NCBI RefSeq assembly: GCF_013044505.1
Contig: NZ_JABERD010000062.1
Span: 1-48,874, forward strand
Origin: Streptomyces sp. S3(2020)
Lineage (GTDB): Bacteria > Actinomycetota > Actinomycetes > Streptomycetales > Streptomycetaceae
Direction of reading: 5' to 3'
DNA: 48,874 nt
A model generated the notes under the pieces. That model was not told the DNA's origin, made no database searches, and was given only the letters and a program-made list of their open reading frames with translations. This document shows positions 39,179-47,400 of this stretch, one piece after another; the first letter of the stretch is position 1; each line of letters starts with the position of its first letter. Position numbers and translations under genes: made by a program.

Positions 39179-39589
39179 ATGGAGACCACGAAGAGCACCC
39201 GAGAGTCCGTGAAGCCCCCGGGGGAGAGCACCGCGTCGGCACGCCCTCCCGCTGTCACCGCCGCACTCGCCGCCCTGCTCCTGCTGGCCGCGTCCATAGT
39301 CGGCCAGATCGCCGCCGGCGCGGACTACCCCGTCGTCCCACCGGGCCTCGTCATTCCGCTGGTGGCAGCGGGCCTGCTGTTCTGGCGCGTGAACCGCTGG
39401 ACGACCGGGCTCGCTCTCACGGTCGGCCTGTTCATCGGCACGGGCGCGTTCCTGACTCCGAACACCGGCGACCACCTCTCGTCGGGGGACACCGCGCTCG
39501 TCGTCTCGACCGGTGCCGAGATCATCGCCCTCGCCGGGCTGGTCGTCGCAGGTGCCGTCGCCACGCTGCGAAAGGCCACGAGGGCCTGA
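39179..39589 (+). CDS. Small membrane protein, unknown function
   Basis: Predicted 136-aa protein with a charged N-terminus (METTKSTRESVKPPGE) and four hydrophobic segments: AALAALLLLAASIVGQIAAG, PGLVIPLVAAGLLFW, TGLALTVGLFIGTGAF and STGAEIIALAGLVVAGAVA. ATG 39179 is chosen because the text before it belongs to the frame-shifted remnant; GTG 39173 is close and no clear ribosome site is visible for either. It might originally be a separate gene or the C-terminal half of a fusion with the broken gene. It ends 12 bp from the convergent AI-2E transporter gene. Confidence 0.6.
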   Translation: METTKSTRESVKPPGESTASARPPAVTAALAALLLLAASIVGQIAAGADYPVVPPGLVIPLVAAGLLFWRVNRWTTGLALTVGLFIGTGAFLTPNTGDHLSSGDTALVVSTGAEIIALAGLVVAGAVATLRKATRA

Positions 39590-39601
39590 CCGGCACGCCT
39601 C

Positions 39602-40867
39602 TCAGGAGGAGTCGTCCGTCGAGTCCCGCTCCCCGGGCCGCCTCGTCCACAGCGCACGCGCGCGCGTGAAGAGGTTGGACTCCGACAGACGGTGACCGTG
39701 GACCCGGGGGTCGTCCGTGACGTCGTACCGCTTCACATACGCCCCCAGGAACGCCTGGAGCGTCGCGACCGCGGGAATGGCGATCAGCGCGCCCACCGCA
39801 CCGAGAAGGGCGGTACCGGCGATGACCGAGCCGAAGGCGACGGCGGGATGGACGTCGACGGTCTTCGAGGTCAGCTTGGGCTGCAGCACATAGTTCTCGA
39901 ACTGCTGGTAGATCACGACGAAGATCAGCACCCACAGCGCGTACCAGGGGTCGACCGTGAAGGCGATCAGCATCGGCAGGGCGCCCGCGAGATACGTACC
40001 GATCGTCGGGATGAACTGCGAGACCAACCCCACCCAGACGGCGAGCACGGGCGCGTTGGGCACCGCCAGGGCCTGGAGCAGGATGTAGTGCGCGACACCG
40101 GAGATCAGCGCCATCAGACCGCGCGAGTACAGATAGCCGCCGGTCTTGTTGACCGCGATCTCCCAGGCCCGCAGCACCTCCGCCTGCTTGGCGGGCGGCA
40201 GGACCGAGCAGAGCGCACGGCGCAGCCGCGGGCCGTCCGCGGCGAAGTAGAACGAGAACAGCGCGATCGTCAGCAGCTGGAAGAGTCCGCCGAGAACCTG
40301 GGCGGACACGTCCAGGACGCCGGTGGCGCTGTTCTGCACGTAGTTGCGCAGCCAGTCGGAGCGCAGCAGCCCCTCCTGCACGTCCACCCGCTTCAGATCC
40401 GTGTGGAAGTGCGTGTTGATCCAGTTGATGACGGAGTCGATATAGGCGGGGAAATCCTCGACGATCTTGATGATCTGGTTCGCCAGCATGGTGCCGAGCA
40501 GGGTGACGAAGCCCGCGGACACGACCAGCACGGCGAGGAAGACGAGGAAGGTACCGAGCCCCCGGCGCAGCCCGCGCGAGGCCATCCAGCTCACCGCCGG
40601 TTCGATGGCCAGGGCCAGGAAGAACGCGATGACGATGTTGATCAGCAGCCCGGTGAGCTGGTGGAAGGCCCAGGTACCCAGCTGGAAGGTGGCGTAGAGG
40701 GCGAGCGTGAGCACCACCGCGCGCGGCAGCCAGCGTGGCATACGGGAGTTCGCCCCGGCAGGACCGTCGGCCGGAGGCCGGGTGGGCGGCGTCGTCCCGA
40801 ACGGGGACGCGTGCTGGGGGACCTCGTCGGTCTCGTCGGTGGGGGCCACGGAGCAAGTTTCGCCCAC
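39602..40867 (-). CDS. AI-2E family transporter (PerM-like membrane protein)
   Basis: Predicted 421-aa membrane protein of the AI-2E exporter/PerM family. A disordered N-terminus of ~45 residues is followed by about eight helices. Family blocks include IVIAFFLALAIEPAVSWMA, VWVGLVSQFIPTIGTYLAG near the centre, VIYQQFENYVLQPKLTSKTV and HPAVAFGSVIAGTALLGAVG. The C-terminal tail is basic. The family contains autoinducer-2 and Na+/H+ transporters, so substrate cannot be inferred. GTG 40867 and GTG 40849 are both possible starts, neither with a good ribosome site. Confidence 0.88.
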   Translation of the reverse strand: MGETCSVAPTDETDEVPQHASPFGTTPPTRPPADGPAGANSRMPRWLPRAVVLTLALYATFQLGTWAFHQLTGLLINIVIAFFLALAIEPAVSWMASRGLRRGLGTFLVFLAVLVVSAGFVTLLGTMLANQIIKIVEDFPAYIDSVINWINTHFHTDLKRVDVQEGLLRSDWLRNYVQNSATGVLDVSAQVLGGLFQLLTIALFSFYFAADGPRLRRALCSVLPPAKQAEVLRAWEIAVNKTGGYLYSRGLMALISGVAHYILLQALAVPNAPVLAVWVGLVSQFIPTIGTYLAGALPMLIAFTVDPWYALWVLIFVVIYQQFENYVLQPKLTSKTVDVHPAVAFGSVIAGTALLGAVGALIAIPAVATLQAFLGAYVKRYDVTDDPRVHGHRLSESNLFTRARALWTRRPGERDSTDDSS

Positions 40868-40909
40868 ATGGCCGACAATCCGCTGCCCCCGTCCGATCTT
40901 AGTGACCGG

Positions 40910-41104
40910 TCAGCGCTGTTCTTGTGGCACGTTCATGACGCTGCACACCACACGCCACACGTCCTTGGCCTCCCAGCCACCGTCCAGCGCCTCGTACACG
41001 GTGCGCCCGCCGAGCTCCGCCATGACATGGTCACGCGCGAAGGTGTCGGCGGAGCCCGGACCGAAGTGCTCCGCCATCCGCTCCCAGAAGACCGTCAACC
41101 GCAT
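40910..41104 (-). CDS. DUF3046 family small protein
   Basis: A 64-aa protein matching the actinobacterial DUF3046 family: MRLTVFWERMAEHFG, ARDHVMAELGGRTVYEALDG and VWRVVCSVMNVP. Function is unknown. In many actinomycetes this gene is found close to recA-recX, as here, which supports it being real despite its size and a weak ribosome site. Confidence 0.88.
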   Translation of the reverse strand: MRLTVFWERMAEHFGPGSADTFARDHVMAELGGRTVYEALDGGWEAKDVWRVVCSVMNVPQEQR

Positions 41105-41184
41105 GACACCAGTATCCCGCCCCTGAGAGTGGGCCTCGGCCGGGACCGCTTGCCGAGAACGCTTTCCGTCCTACGGTCTGACGC

Positions 41185-42129
41185 ATGGCCGAAACAGGAG
41201 CTTCCCCACTCCCCCCGACGCCCCCGGCGCACTCCCCGCTCTTCCGCGCCGAGCACTTCGTCTGGCTCACCGCGCGCGTGCTGGAACAACGCCTCTTCGC
41301 ACACCACTTCCTGCACGGGAACGCCGACCCGGTGGAGACCGCGCTGGACGCCTACCGCAACGAGGACGGCGGCTACGGCCACGCCCTGGAGCCCGACCTG
41401 CGCGGCCCGGTCAGCCAGCCGCTGCACGCCGGTCACGCGCTGCGCGTCCTGGACGCCATCGGCCGCTGCGGCGGACAGCGCGTGGAACGGGTGTGCCGCT
41501 ATCTGACGTCGGTCTCCACCCGGGACGGCGCCCTGCCGGCGATCCGTCCCGGCCAGCGCGGCTATCCCGCGGCTCCGTTCATCCCGATCGTGGACGACCC
41601 GCCCAGCGAGCTCCTCGCCACCGGCCCGGTGGTGGGCCTGCTGCACCGCAACGAGGTGTGGCACGCGTGGCTGTTCCGGGCCACGGACTTCTGCTGGCAC
41701 GCGGTCGAGTCCCTGCGGGAGTCGCACCCGTACGAGGTGCGGGCCGCCGTGGCCTTCCTGGACTCCGCTCCCGACCGTCCCCGCGCGGAGGCGTCCGCCG
41801 ACCGGCTGGGCCGCCTGGTGCGCGAGCGCCGCCTCGCGGCACTGGACCCGGAGCGCCTGGACACCTACCCGGTGTCGCCCGGTTACGCCCCGGGCGAGCT
41901 CCACTTCCCGCACGACTACGCGAAGTCACCGCACTCGCTCGCGCGCGCGTGGTTCACGGACGAGGAGATGGAACGCTCCCTGGACTTCCTCACGGGCGAA
42001 CAGCAGGAGGACGGCGGCTGGCCGATCCGCTGGCGCCAGTGGACCCCGAGCGCGGCCCTGGAGGCACGCTCCATAGTCACGATCGATGCGCTACGGACCC
42101 TGAGGGCATACGGCCGCTCGATCGGCTGA
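41185..42129 (+). CDS. Hypothetical protein with toroid-like repeats
   Basis: Predicted 314-aa soluble protein. Two segments, AYRNEDGGYGHALEPDL near residue 56 and EQQEDGGWPIRW near 273, resemble the QW-type motifs of alpha/alpha-toroid proteins such as terpene cyclases and prenyltransferase beta subunits. The usual DxDD or zinc-ligand motifs of those enzymes are not evident, so catalysis is not claimed. Two His-rich stretches (HHFLHGN, HFPHDYAKSPHS) are notable. ATG 41185 has a weak ribosome site. Its stop codon lies in the first unit of a 31-bp tandem repeat array. Confidence 0.78.
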   Translation: MAETGASPLPPTPPAHSPLFRAEHFVWLTARVLEQRLFAHHFLHGNADPVETALDAYRNEDGGYGHALEPDLRGPVSQPLHAGHALRVLDAIGRCGGQRVERVCRYLTSVSTRDGALPAIRPGQRGYPAAPFIPIVDDPPSELLATGPVVGLLHRNEVWHAWLFRATDFCWHAVESLRESHPYEVRAAVAFLDSAPDRPRAEASADRLGRLVRERRLAALDPERLDTYPVSPGYAPGELHFPHDYAKSPHSLARAWFTDEEMERSLDFLTGEQQEDGGWPIRWRQWTPSAALEARSIVTIDALRTLRAYGRSIG

Positions 42130-42277
42130 CCCCGATGCGAGGCCCCGCCCGGTCAGCTGACCCCGATGCGACGGCCCGCCCGGTCGACTGAGCTCCTCAT
42201 GCCGGCCCGCTCCGTCGGCTGACCCCGACACGCCGGCCCGCTCGGTCGACTGAGCTCCACGCGCCGGGCCCGCTGCG
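42123..42277. repeat. Five head-to-tail 31-bp repeats
   Basis: Units at 42123-42153, 42154-42184, 42185-42215, 42216-42246 and 42247-42277 are each exactly 31 bp. All begin CRRCTGA and share a C-rich second half with GGCCCGC. Units 1 and 2 are nearly identical, 3 and 5 share CGACTGAGCTCC, and 4 is intermediate. There are no spacers, so it is not CRISPR. It fills the gap between two convergent genes. Confidence 0.95.
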
Positions 42278-42287
42278 CCACCGATCC

Positions 42288-42593
42288 TCACCCGATGGCC
42301 CGCACACCCGCCGTCACCACCACAGCCGCCGTGACAACGAGCAGGAAGGGGGCGCGCAACACCAGCGCGAGCGCGGCCGCCGCAAGCCCCGCGACCCTGG
42401 CGTCCAGCACGAGGTCGTGCCCGTCGGCGAAGGTCTGCTGAGCCGTGAGCGCGGCAAGGAGGGCGACCGGCAACAGGGCGGCGAGCCGCCTGACGAGAGG
42501 CCGCTCCAGGGCGCCCGCGGGAACGAGCAGCCCGACAAGCTTGACGACGTAGCAGCCGAGCGCGGTGACACCGATGGCGATCCAGACGTTCAC
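42288..42593 (-). CDS. azlD: AzlD-type branched-chain amino acid exporter subunit
   Basis: A 101-aa, almost wholly hydrophobic protein with three to four helices: VNVWIAIGVTALGCYVVKLV, ALLPVALLAALTAQQTF and LVLRAPFLLVVTAAVVVTAG. It fits the small AzlD/BrnE subunit that works with AzlC/BrnF to export branched-chain amino acids or methionine. GTG 42593 overlaps the azlC stop by four bases (GTGA) and has AGGGGGA upstream. Confidence 0.9.
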   Translation of the reverse strand: MNVWIAIGVTALGCYVVKLVGLLVPAGALERPLVRRLAALLPVALLAALTAQQTFADGHDLVLDARVAGLAAAALALVLRAPFLLVVTAAVVVTAGVRAIG

Positions 42594-43312
42594 CGCTCGT
42601 CCCCCTGACGACGTCCCTGGACCCACAGCACGAGGGGCGCCGCGAGAGCGGCCGCCAGGACGGGCACTCCAGCGGGCAGAACAGGCAGCAGACCGAGCCC
42701 CAGCAGGACGGCGAGCCCGGCGACGGCACGCTCGGTGGCGGTCGTGAGCATCGGCGCGAGCAACGCCAGGAACACGGCGGGCCCGGCCGCGTCGAGGCCC
42801 CACGCGTCCGTGTCGCCGATCGCCTCGGCGCCCAGCGCACCGAGCAGAGTCGTGAGGTTCCACAGCACGTACAGGCTGAGCCCCGTTACGGCGAAACCGA
42901 TGCGCACACTGCGCCGGGTGGGCTGGGCCAGCGCGACGGCCGCCGTCTCGTCGATGACCCACTGCGCGGCAAAGGGCCGCACCGCGCGCGGAAGGGCGAG
43001 CAATTGCGAAAGCCGCAGCCCGTAGAAGGCGTTGCGCACACCCAGGAAGAACGCTCCGGCTGCCGCGGTGAGCGGGTTGCCACCGGCGGCGAGCGCCCCC
43101 ACGAGCGCGAACTGGGACGCCCCGGTGAACACCAGGAGGCTGAGCGCACAGGTCTGCAGCAGGGTGAGCCCGCTGCCCGCCGAGGTCACCCCGAAGGCGA
43201 ACCCCGACAGTCCTACGGCGACCCCGACCCCGAGGGCGTCCCGTACGACGGCGGCGTCCGGCTTTCCTCCGTCGTCGGCGCGTGTGTCTGGGAGTGCTGT
43301 CTGTTCTGCCAC
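42590..43312 (-). CDS. azlC: AzlC family branched-chain amino acid permease
   Basis: Predicted 240-aa membrane protein with about six or seven helices. AzlC hallmarks include GLSGFAFGVTSAGSGLTLLQ, VFTGASQFALVGALAAGG and GVRNAFYGLRLSQLL. GTG 43312 gives a standard N-terminus but lies 100 bp inside the 3' end of the AraC gene, and the ribosome site is poor; translation coupled to the upstream gene is likely. It is followed by azlD with a 4-bp overlap. AzlCD exporters remove excess branched-chain or related amino acids. Confidence 0.92.
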   Translation of the reverse strand: MAEQTALPDTRADDGGKPDAAVVRDALGVGVAVGLSGFAFGVTSAGSGLTLLQTCALSLLVFTGASQFALVGALAAGGNPLTAAAGAFFLGVRNAFYGLRLSQLLALPRAVRPFAAQWVIDETAAVALAQPTRRSVRIGFAVTGLSLYVLWNLTTLLGALGAEAIGDTDAWGLDAAGPAVFLALLAPMLTTATERAVAGLAVLLGLGLLPVLPAGVPVLAAALAAPLVLWVQGRRQGDER

Positions 43313-44175
43313 GCATCGGACGGTAGGACCAGCCCCCGCCCACCGTCTTGTACGTTCTTGCGCTCGCGCTGGTACGCCCCGGGAGGCACCCCGACGATCC
43401 GGGTGAAGTGCCGGTTCAGATGCGGCTGGTCGGTGAACCCCACCGCGATGGCGGCCTCGGCCGGAGAGATCCCCGAGTCCAGCAGCCTCCGGGCCCGCCG
43501 CACCCGCGCATCGGTCAGCCAGGCATGCGGCGGCATCCCGTACGCGTCCCGGAAGGCCCGTAGCAACGCGAACGGACCGGCACCGAGCTCCACGGCCAGC
43601 CGCTCCAGGGTCGGCGGCGCGACCATCCGCTCCTCCAGCACACCACGCGCCCGTGCCGCGACCCGCGCCCCCGCCGTCCGCACCTCCCGCTCCGGCAACG
43701 TCCCACCGTTGAGCCGCAGCAACCGCGTCACGGCAACCCGCAGCAACGTGTCGGCGGCCAGCGCGTTCCCCTCGTCCGCGGCCCGCAGCACCTGATGCAC
43801 GAGCCCGGCGGCATAAGGATCGTCGAGAACCGGACTGACGAACCCCGGGGTCCCACGAATGCCCGTGGTCTCACCAGCTATCTCCGCCACCAGCTCGGGC
43901 GACGGATACACCGCCCCGTAACGCCACCCCTCGGGCACCCCCGCCCGCCCGGTATGAGCGGTGTCAGGATTGACCAGCGCAAGCGAACCGGCGCCCGCGT
44001 ACCGATCGGCCCCCCGGTAGTGAAAGACCTCCACACCGTCCGCGATGGCGGCGATCACGAAGTTCTCATGGGTGTGCCGCACAAAGTTCTTCCGCACATA
44101 CCGGGCCCGCAGCAGATCGACCCCCGGCAACTCGGCGTACTGCCAGTGCCGCGCCCGCTCACGAGAACCCACCAT
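43213..44175 (-). CDS. AraC family transcriptional regulator
   Basis: Predicted 320-aa regulator. An N-terminal cupin-like sensing domain begins near RKNFVRHTHENFVIAAIADG. The C-terminal double helix-turn-helix includes LERLAVELGAGPFALLRAF, PHAWLTDARVRRARRLLDSG and IAVGFTDQPHLNRHFTRIVG. A ~55-residue Ser/Thr/Pro-rich tail follows, produced by reading into azlC. ATG 44175 suits the family start; the frame is open for 66 codons further upstream without similarity. Control of azlCD is the obvious inference from the overlap; AraC-AzlCD groupings are common in actinomycetes. Confidence 0.9.
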   Translation of the reverse strand: MVGSRERARHWQYAELPGVDLLRARYVRKNFVRHTHENFVIAAIADGVEVFHYRGADRYAGAGSLALVNPDTAHTGRAGVPEGWRYGAVYPSPELVAEIAGETTGIRGTPGFVSPVLDDPYAAGLVHQVLRAADEGNALAADTLLRVAVTRLLRLNGGTLPEREVRTAGARVAARARGVLEERMVAPPTLERLAVELGAGPFALLRAFRDAYGMPPHAWLTDARVRRARRLLDSGISPAEAAIAVGFTDQPHLNRHFTRIVGVPPGAYQRERKNVQDGGRGLVLPSDAWQNRQHSQTHAPTTEESRTPPSYGTPSGSGSP

Positions 44176-44481
44176 GGAGCCATTGTCCGCCTGGCCACGC
44201 ACCCCCGCGGCGCCGCGCTTGCGCAACGGCGAGCGGGGGACGTACCGGGGGGGCCGCCCGCAGCGTCGGGCGCCCGACCCACCTCGCCGCTCCAGCACAC
44301 CGCACCGCCCGACCGAGGACGGACACCTCCCGGTGCGGCACCGACCCACAACGAACCGCACTGCACGACGCACACCCCCACAGAAGCCGCCACGGGCCGC
44401 CGCAGGCAGACAAGACGCGCCCCAACCGGCGGAAACCGCAGGTCAGACCCGAATGTCAGTACCCGGGTGCAGGATGGACAC
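44176..44481. other. Divergent intergenic region, AraC regulator versus Lhr helicase
   Basis: These 306 bp contain no supported gene. The composition is C- and A-rich on the plus strand, with several CACC/CCCA runs, and both divergent promoters should be here. I could not identify reliable -35/-10 elements or an inverted repeat that stands out. Confidence 0.55.
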
Positions 44482-47400
44482 ATGGTCAGCGACGCACGCC
44501 GAGCCCTGGACGGCTTCTCCCCCGCCACCCGCGGCTGGTTCACGGGCGCCTTCGACGCGCCCACCGCGGCCCAGGCAGGCGCGTGGAACGCCATCAAGGA
44601 GGGCTCCGACGTCCTGGTCGTCGCCCCCACCGGCTCCGGCAAGACCCTGGCCGCCTTCCTGGCCGCCCTGGACCAGCTGACCTCCACACCCCCGCCCGCC
44701 GACCCGCGCAAGCGCTGCCGGGTCCTCTACGTCTCCCCCCTCAAGGCCCTCGCGGTCGACGTGGAGCGCAACCTCCGCAGCCCCCTGACCGGCATCCGCC
44801 AGGAATCCGTCCGCCTCGGCCTCCCCGAGCCCGAGGTCAAGGTGGGCATCCGCTCCGGCGACACCCCCGCCGCGGAGCGCCGCGCCCTGGCCACCCGCCC
44901 TCCGGACATCCTGATCACCACCCCGGAGTCCCTGTTCCTGATGCTGACGTCGGCCACCCGCGACGCGCTGACCGGCATCGAAACGGTCATCCTCGACGAG
45001 GTGCACGCCGTCGCGGGCACCAAACGCGGCGCCCACCTCGCCCTCTCCCTGGAGCGCCTCGACGAACTCCTCCCGAGGCCGGCCCGCCGCATCGGTCTCT
45101 CCGCGACTGTGCGCCCGGTCGACGAGGTCGCCCGCTACCTCTCCCCTCACCGCAAGGTGGAGATCGTCCAGCCGAAGTCCGGCAAGGAATTCGACCTGTC
45201 CGTCGTGGTCCCCGTGGAGGATCTCGGCGAACTGGGCGGCTCCCCGGTGGCCGACGGCACAGAGGGAGCGGAACGCCCCTCGATCTGGCCCCATGTAGAG
45301 GAACGCATCACCGACCTCGTCCAGTCCCACCGCTCGACGATCGTCTTCGCCAACTCCCGGCGCCTGGCGGAACGCCTCTGCAACCGTCTCAACGAGATCG
45401 CCTACGAACGGGCAACAGGCGAAACCCTGGACGAGCACCACGCCCCCGCGGAACTCATGGGCGGCTCAGGCGCGGCCCAGGGCGCACCCCCGGTCATCGC
45501 CCGCGCCCACCACGGCTCGGTCTCCAAGGAACAGCGCGCCCTCGTCGAAGAGGACCTCAAGGCGGGCCGCCTCCCCGCCGTGGTCGCCACCTCCAGCCTC
45601 GAACTCGGCATCGACATGGGCGCCGTCGACCTGGTCGTCCAGGTCGAGTCACCCCCTTCCGTGGCCTCCGGCCTCCAGCGCGTGGGCCGCGCGGGCCACC
45701 AGGTAGGCGCGGTCTCCACGGGCGTGGTGTTCCCGAAGTACCGAGGCGACCTGGTCCAGGCGGCCGTGGTCACCGAACGCATGCGCACCGGCTCGATCGA
45801 GTCCTTGAGGGTCCCCGCCAACCCCCTCGACGTACTGGCCCAGCAACTCGTCGCGATGACGTCGATGGACACCTGGCAGCTGGACGACCTCCTCGCCATG
45901 GTCCGCCGAGCCGCCCCCTTCGCCTCCCTCCCCGACTCCGCCTTCACCGCGGTTCTCGACATGCTCGCCGGCCGCTACCCGTCCGACGCCTTCGCGGAGC
46001 TGCGCCCGCGCGTGGTCTGGGACCGGGTCGCCGGCACGATCACCGGCCGCCCCGGCGCCCAGCGCCTCGCCGTCACCTCCGGCGGCACGATCCCCGACCG
46101 CGGCCTCTTCGGAGTGTTCCTCGCCGGAGCCGACCCGAAGAAGGGCGGCGGAAGGGTGGGCGAGCTCGACGAGGAGATGGTCTACGAGTCACGAGTCGGC
46201 GACGTCTTCACACTCGGCACCAGCTCCTGGCGCATCGAGGACATCACCCGCGACCGCGTCCTGGTCTCCCCCGCCCCCGGCGTCCCGGGCCGGCTCCCCT
46301 TCTGGAAGGGCGACCAGCTGGGCCGCCCGCTCGAACTGGGCCGCGCGGTCGGCGCGTTCCTCCGCGAGGTCGGCTCGCTCCCCAAGGACAAGGCCCGCAC
46401 CCGCCTCCTCGCGGCGGGCCTGGACACCTGGGCGGCCGACAATGTCCTGGCGTACCTCGACGAACAGCGCGAGGCGTGCGGCCACATCCCCGACGACCGC
46501 ACGATCGTCGTGGAACGCTTCCGCGACGAACTCGGCGACTGGCGCGTGGTCGTCCACTCCCCCTTCGGCGCCCAGGTGCACGCCCCGTGGGCCCTCGCCC
46601 TGGGCGCCAAGCTCTCCGAGCGGTACGGCATGGACGCCCAGGTCATGCACGCGGACGACGGCATCGTCCTGCGGCTGCCCGACGCCGACCTGATGGGCCT
46701 GGACCTGCTCGACCAGGAACCGGCCAGGCTCGGCACGGAGTACGACGCGGACCAGGCCCCCGTGGGCGCCGCGGACGTCGTCTTCGACAAGGGCGAGGTC
46801 GACCAGGTCGTCACCGAGCAGGTCGGCGGATCGGCCCTGTTCGCGTCCCGCTTCCGCGAGTGCGCCGCCCGCGCGCTCCTGCTGCCGCGCCGCAGCCCGG
46901 GCAAACGCACCCCGTTGTGGCAGCAACGCCAGCGCGCCGCCCAGCTGCTCCAGGTGGCGAGCGAGTTCGGCTCGTTCCCGATCGTCCTGGAGGCGGTCCG
47001 CGAGTGCCTCCAGGACGTCTTCGACGTTCCCGGTCTCGTCGAGCTGATGGGCGACCTGGAGTCCCGCAAGGTCCGTCTGGTCGAGGTCACCACCCCCGAG
47101 CCGTCCCCCTTCGCCCGCTCCCTCCTCTTCGGATACGTCGCCCAGTTCCTGTACGAGGGGGACTCACCGCTCGCCGAGCGTCGCGCGGCGGCCCTGTCCC
47201 TGGACTCCCGCCTGCTGGCCGAACTGCTCGGCCAGGCGGAGCTGCGCGAACTGCTCGACGCCGAGGTGCTGGCCGAACTGGAACAAGAACTCCAGTGGCT
47301 CACCGAGGACCGTCGGATCAAGGACGCCGAGGGCGTCGCGGACCTCCTCCGCCTCCTGGGCCCCCTCACGGACGCGGAGTTGGCCGAGCGGGGCGCGGAG

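Noticed and set aside
42123..42277. Possible CRISPR array
   Set aside because: The units are contiguous with no unique spacers, and no cas genes are present.
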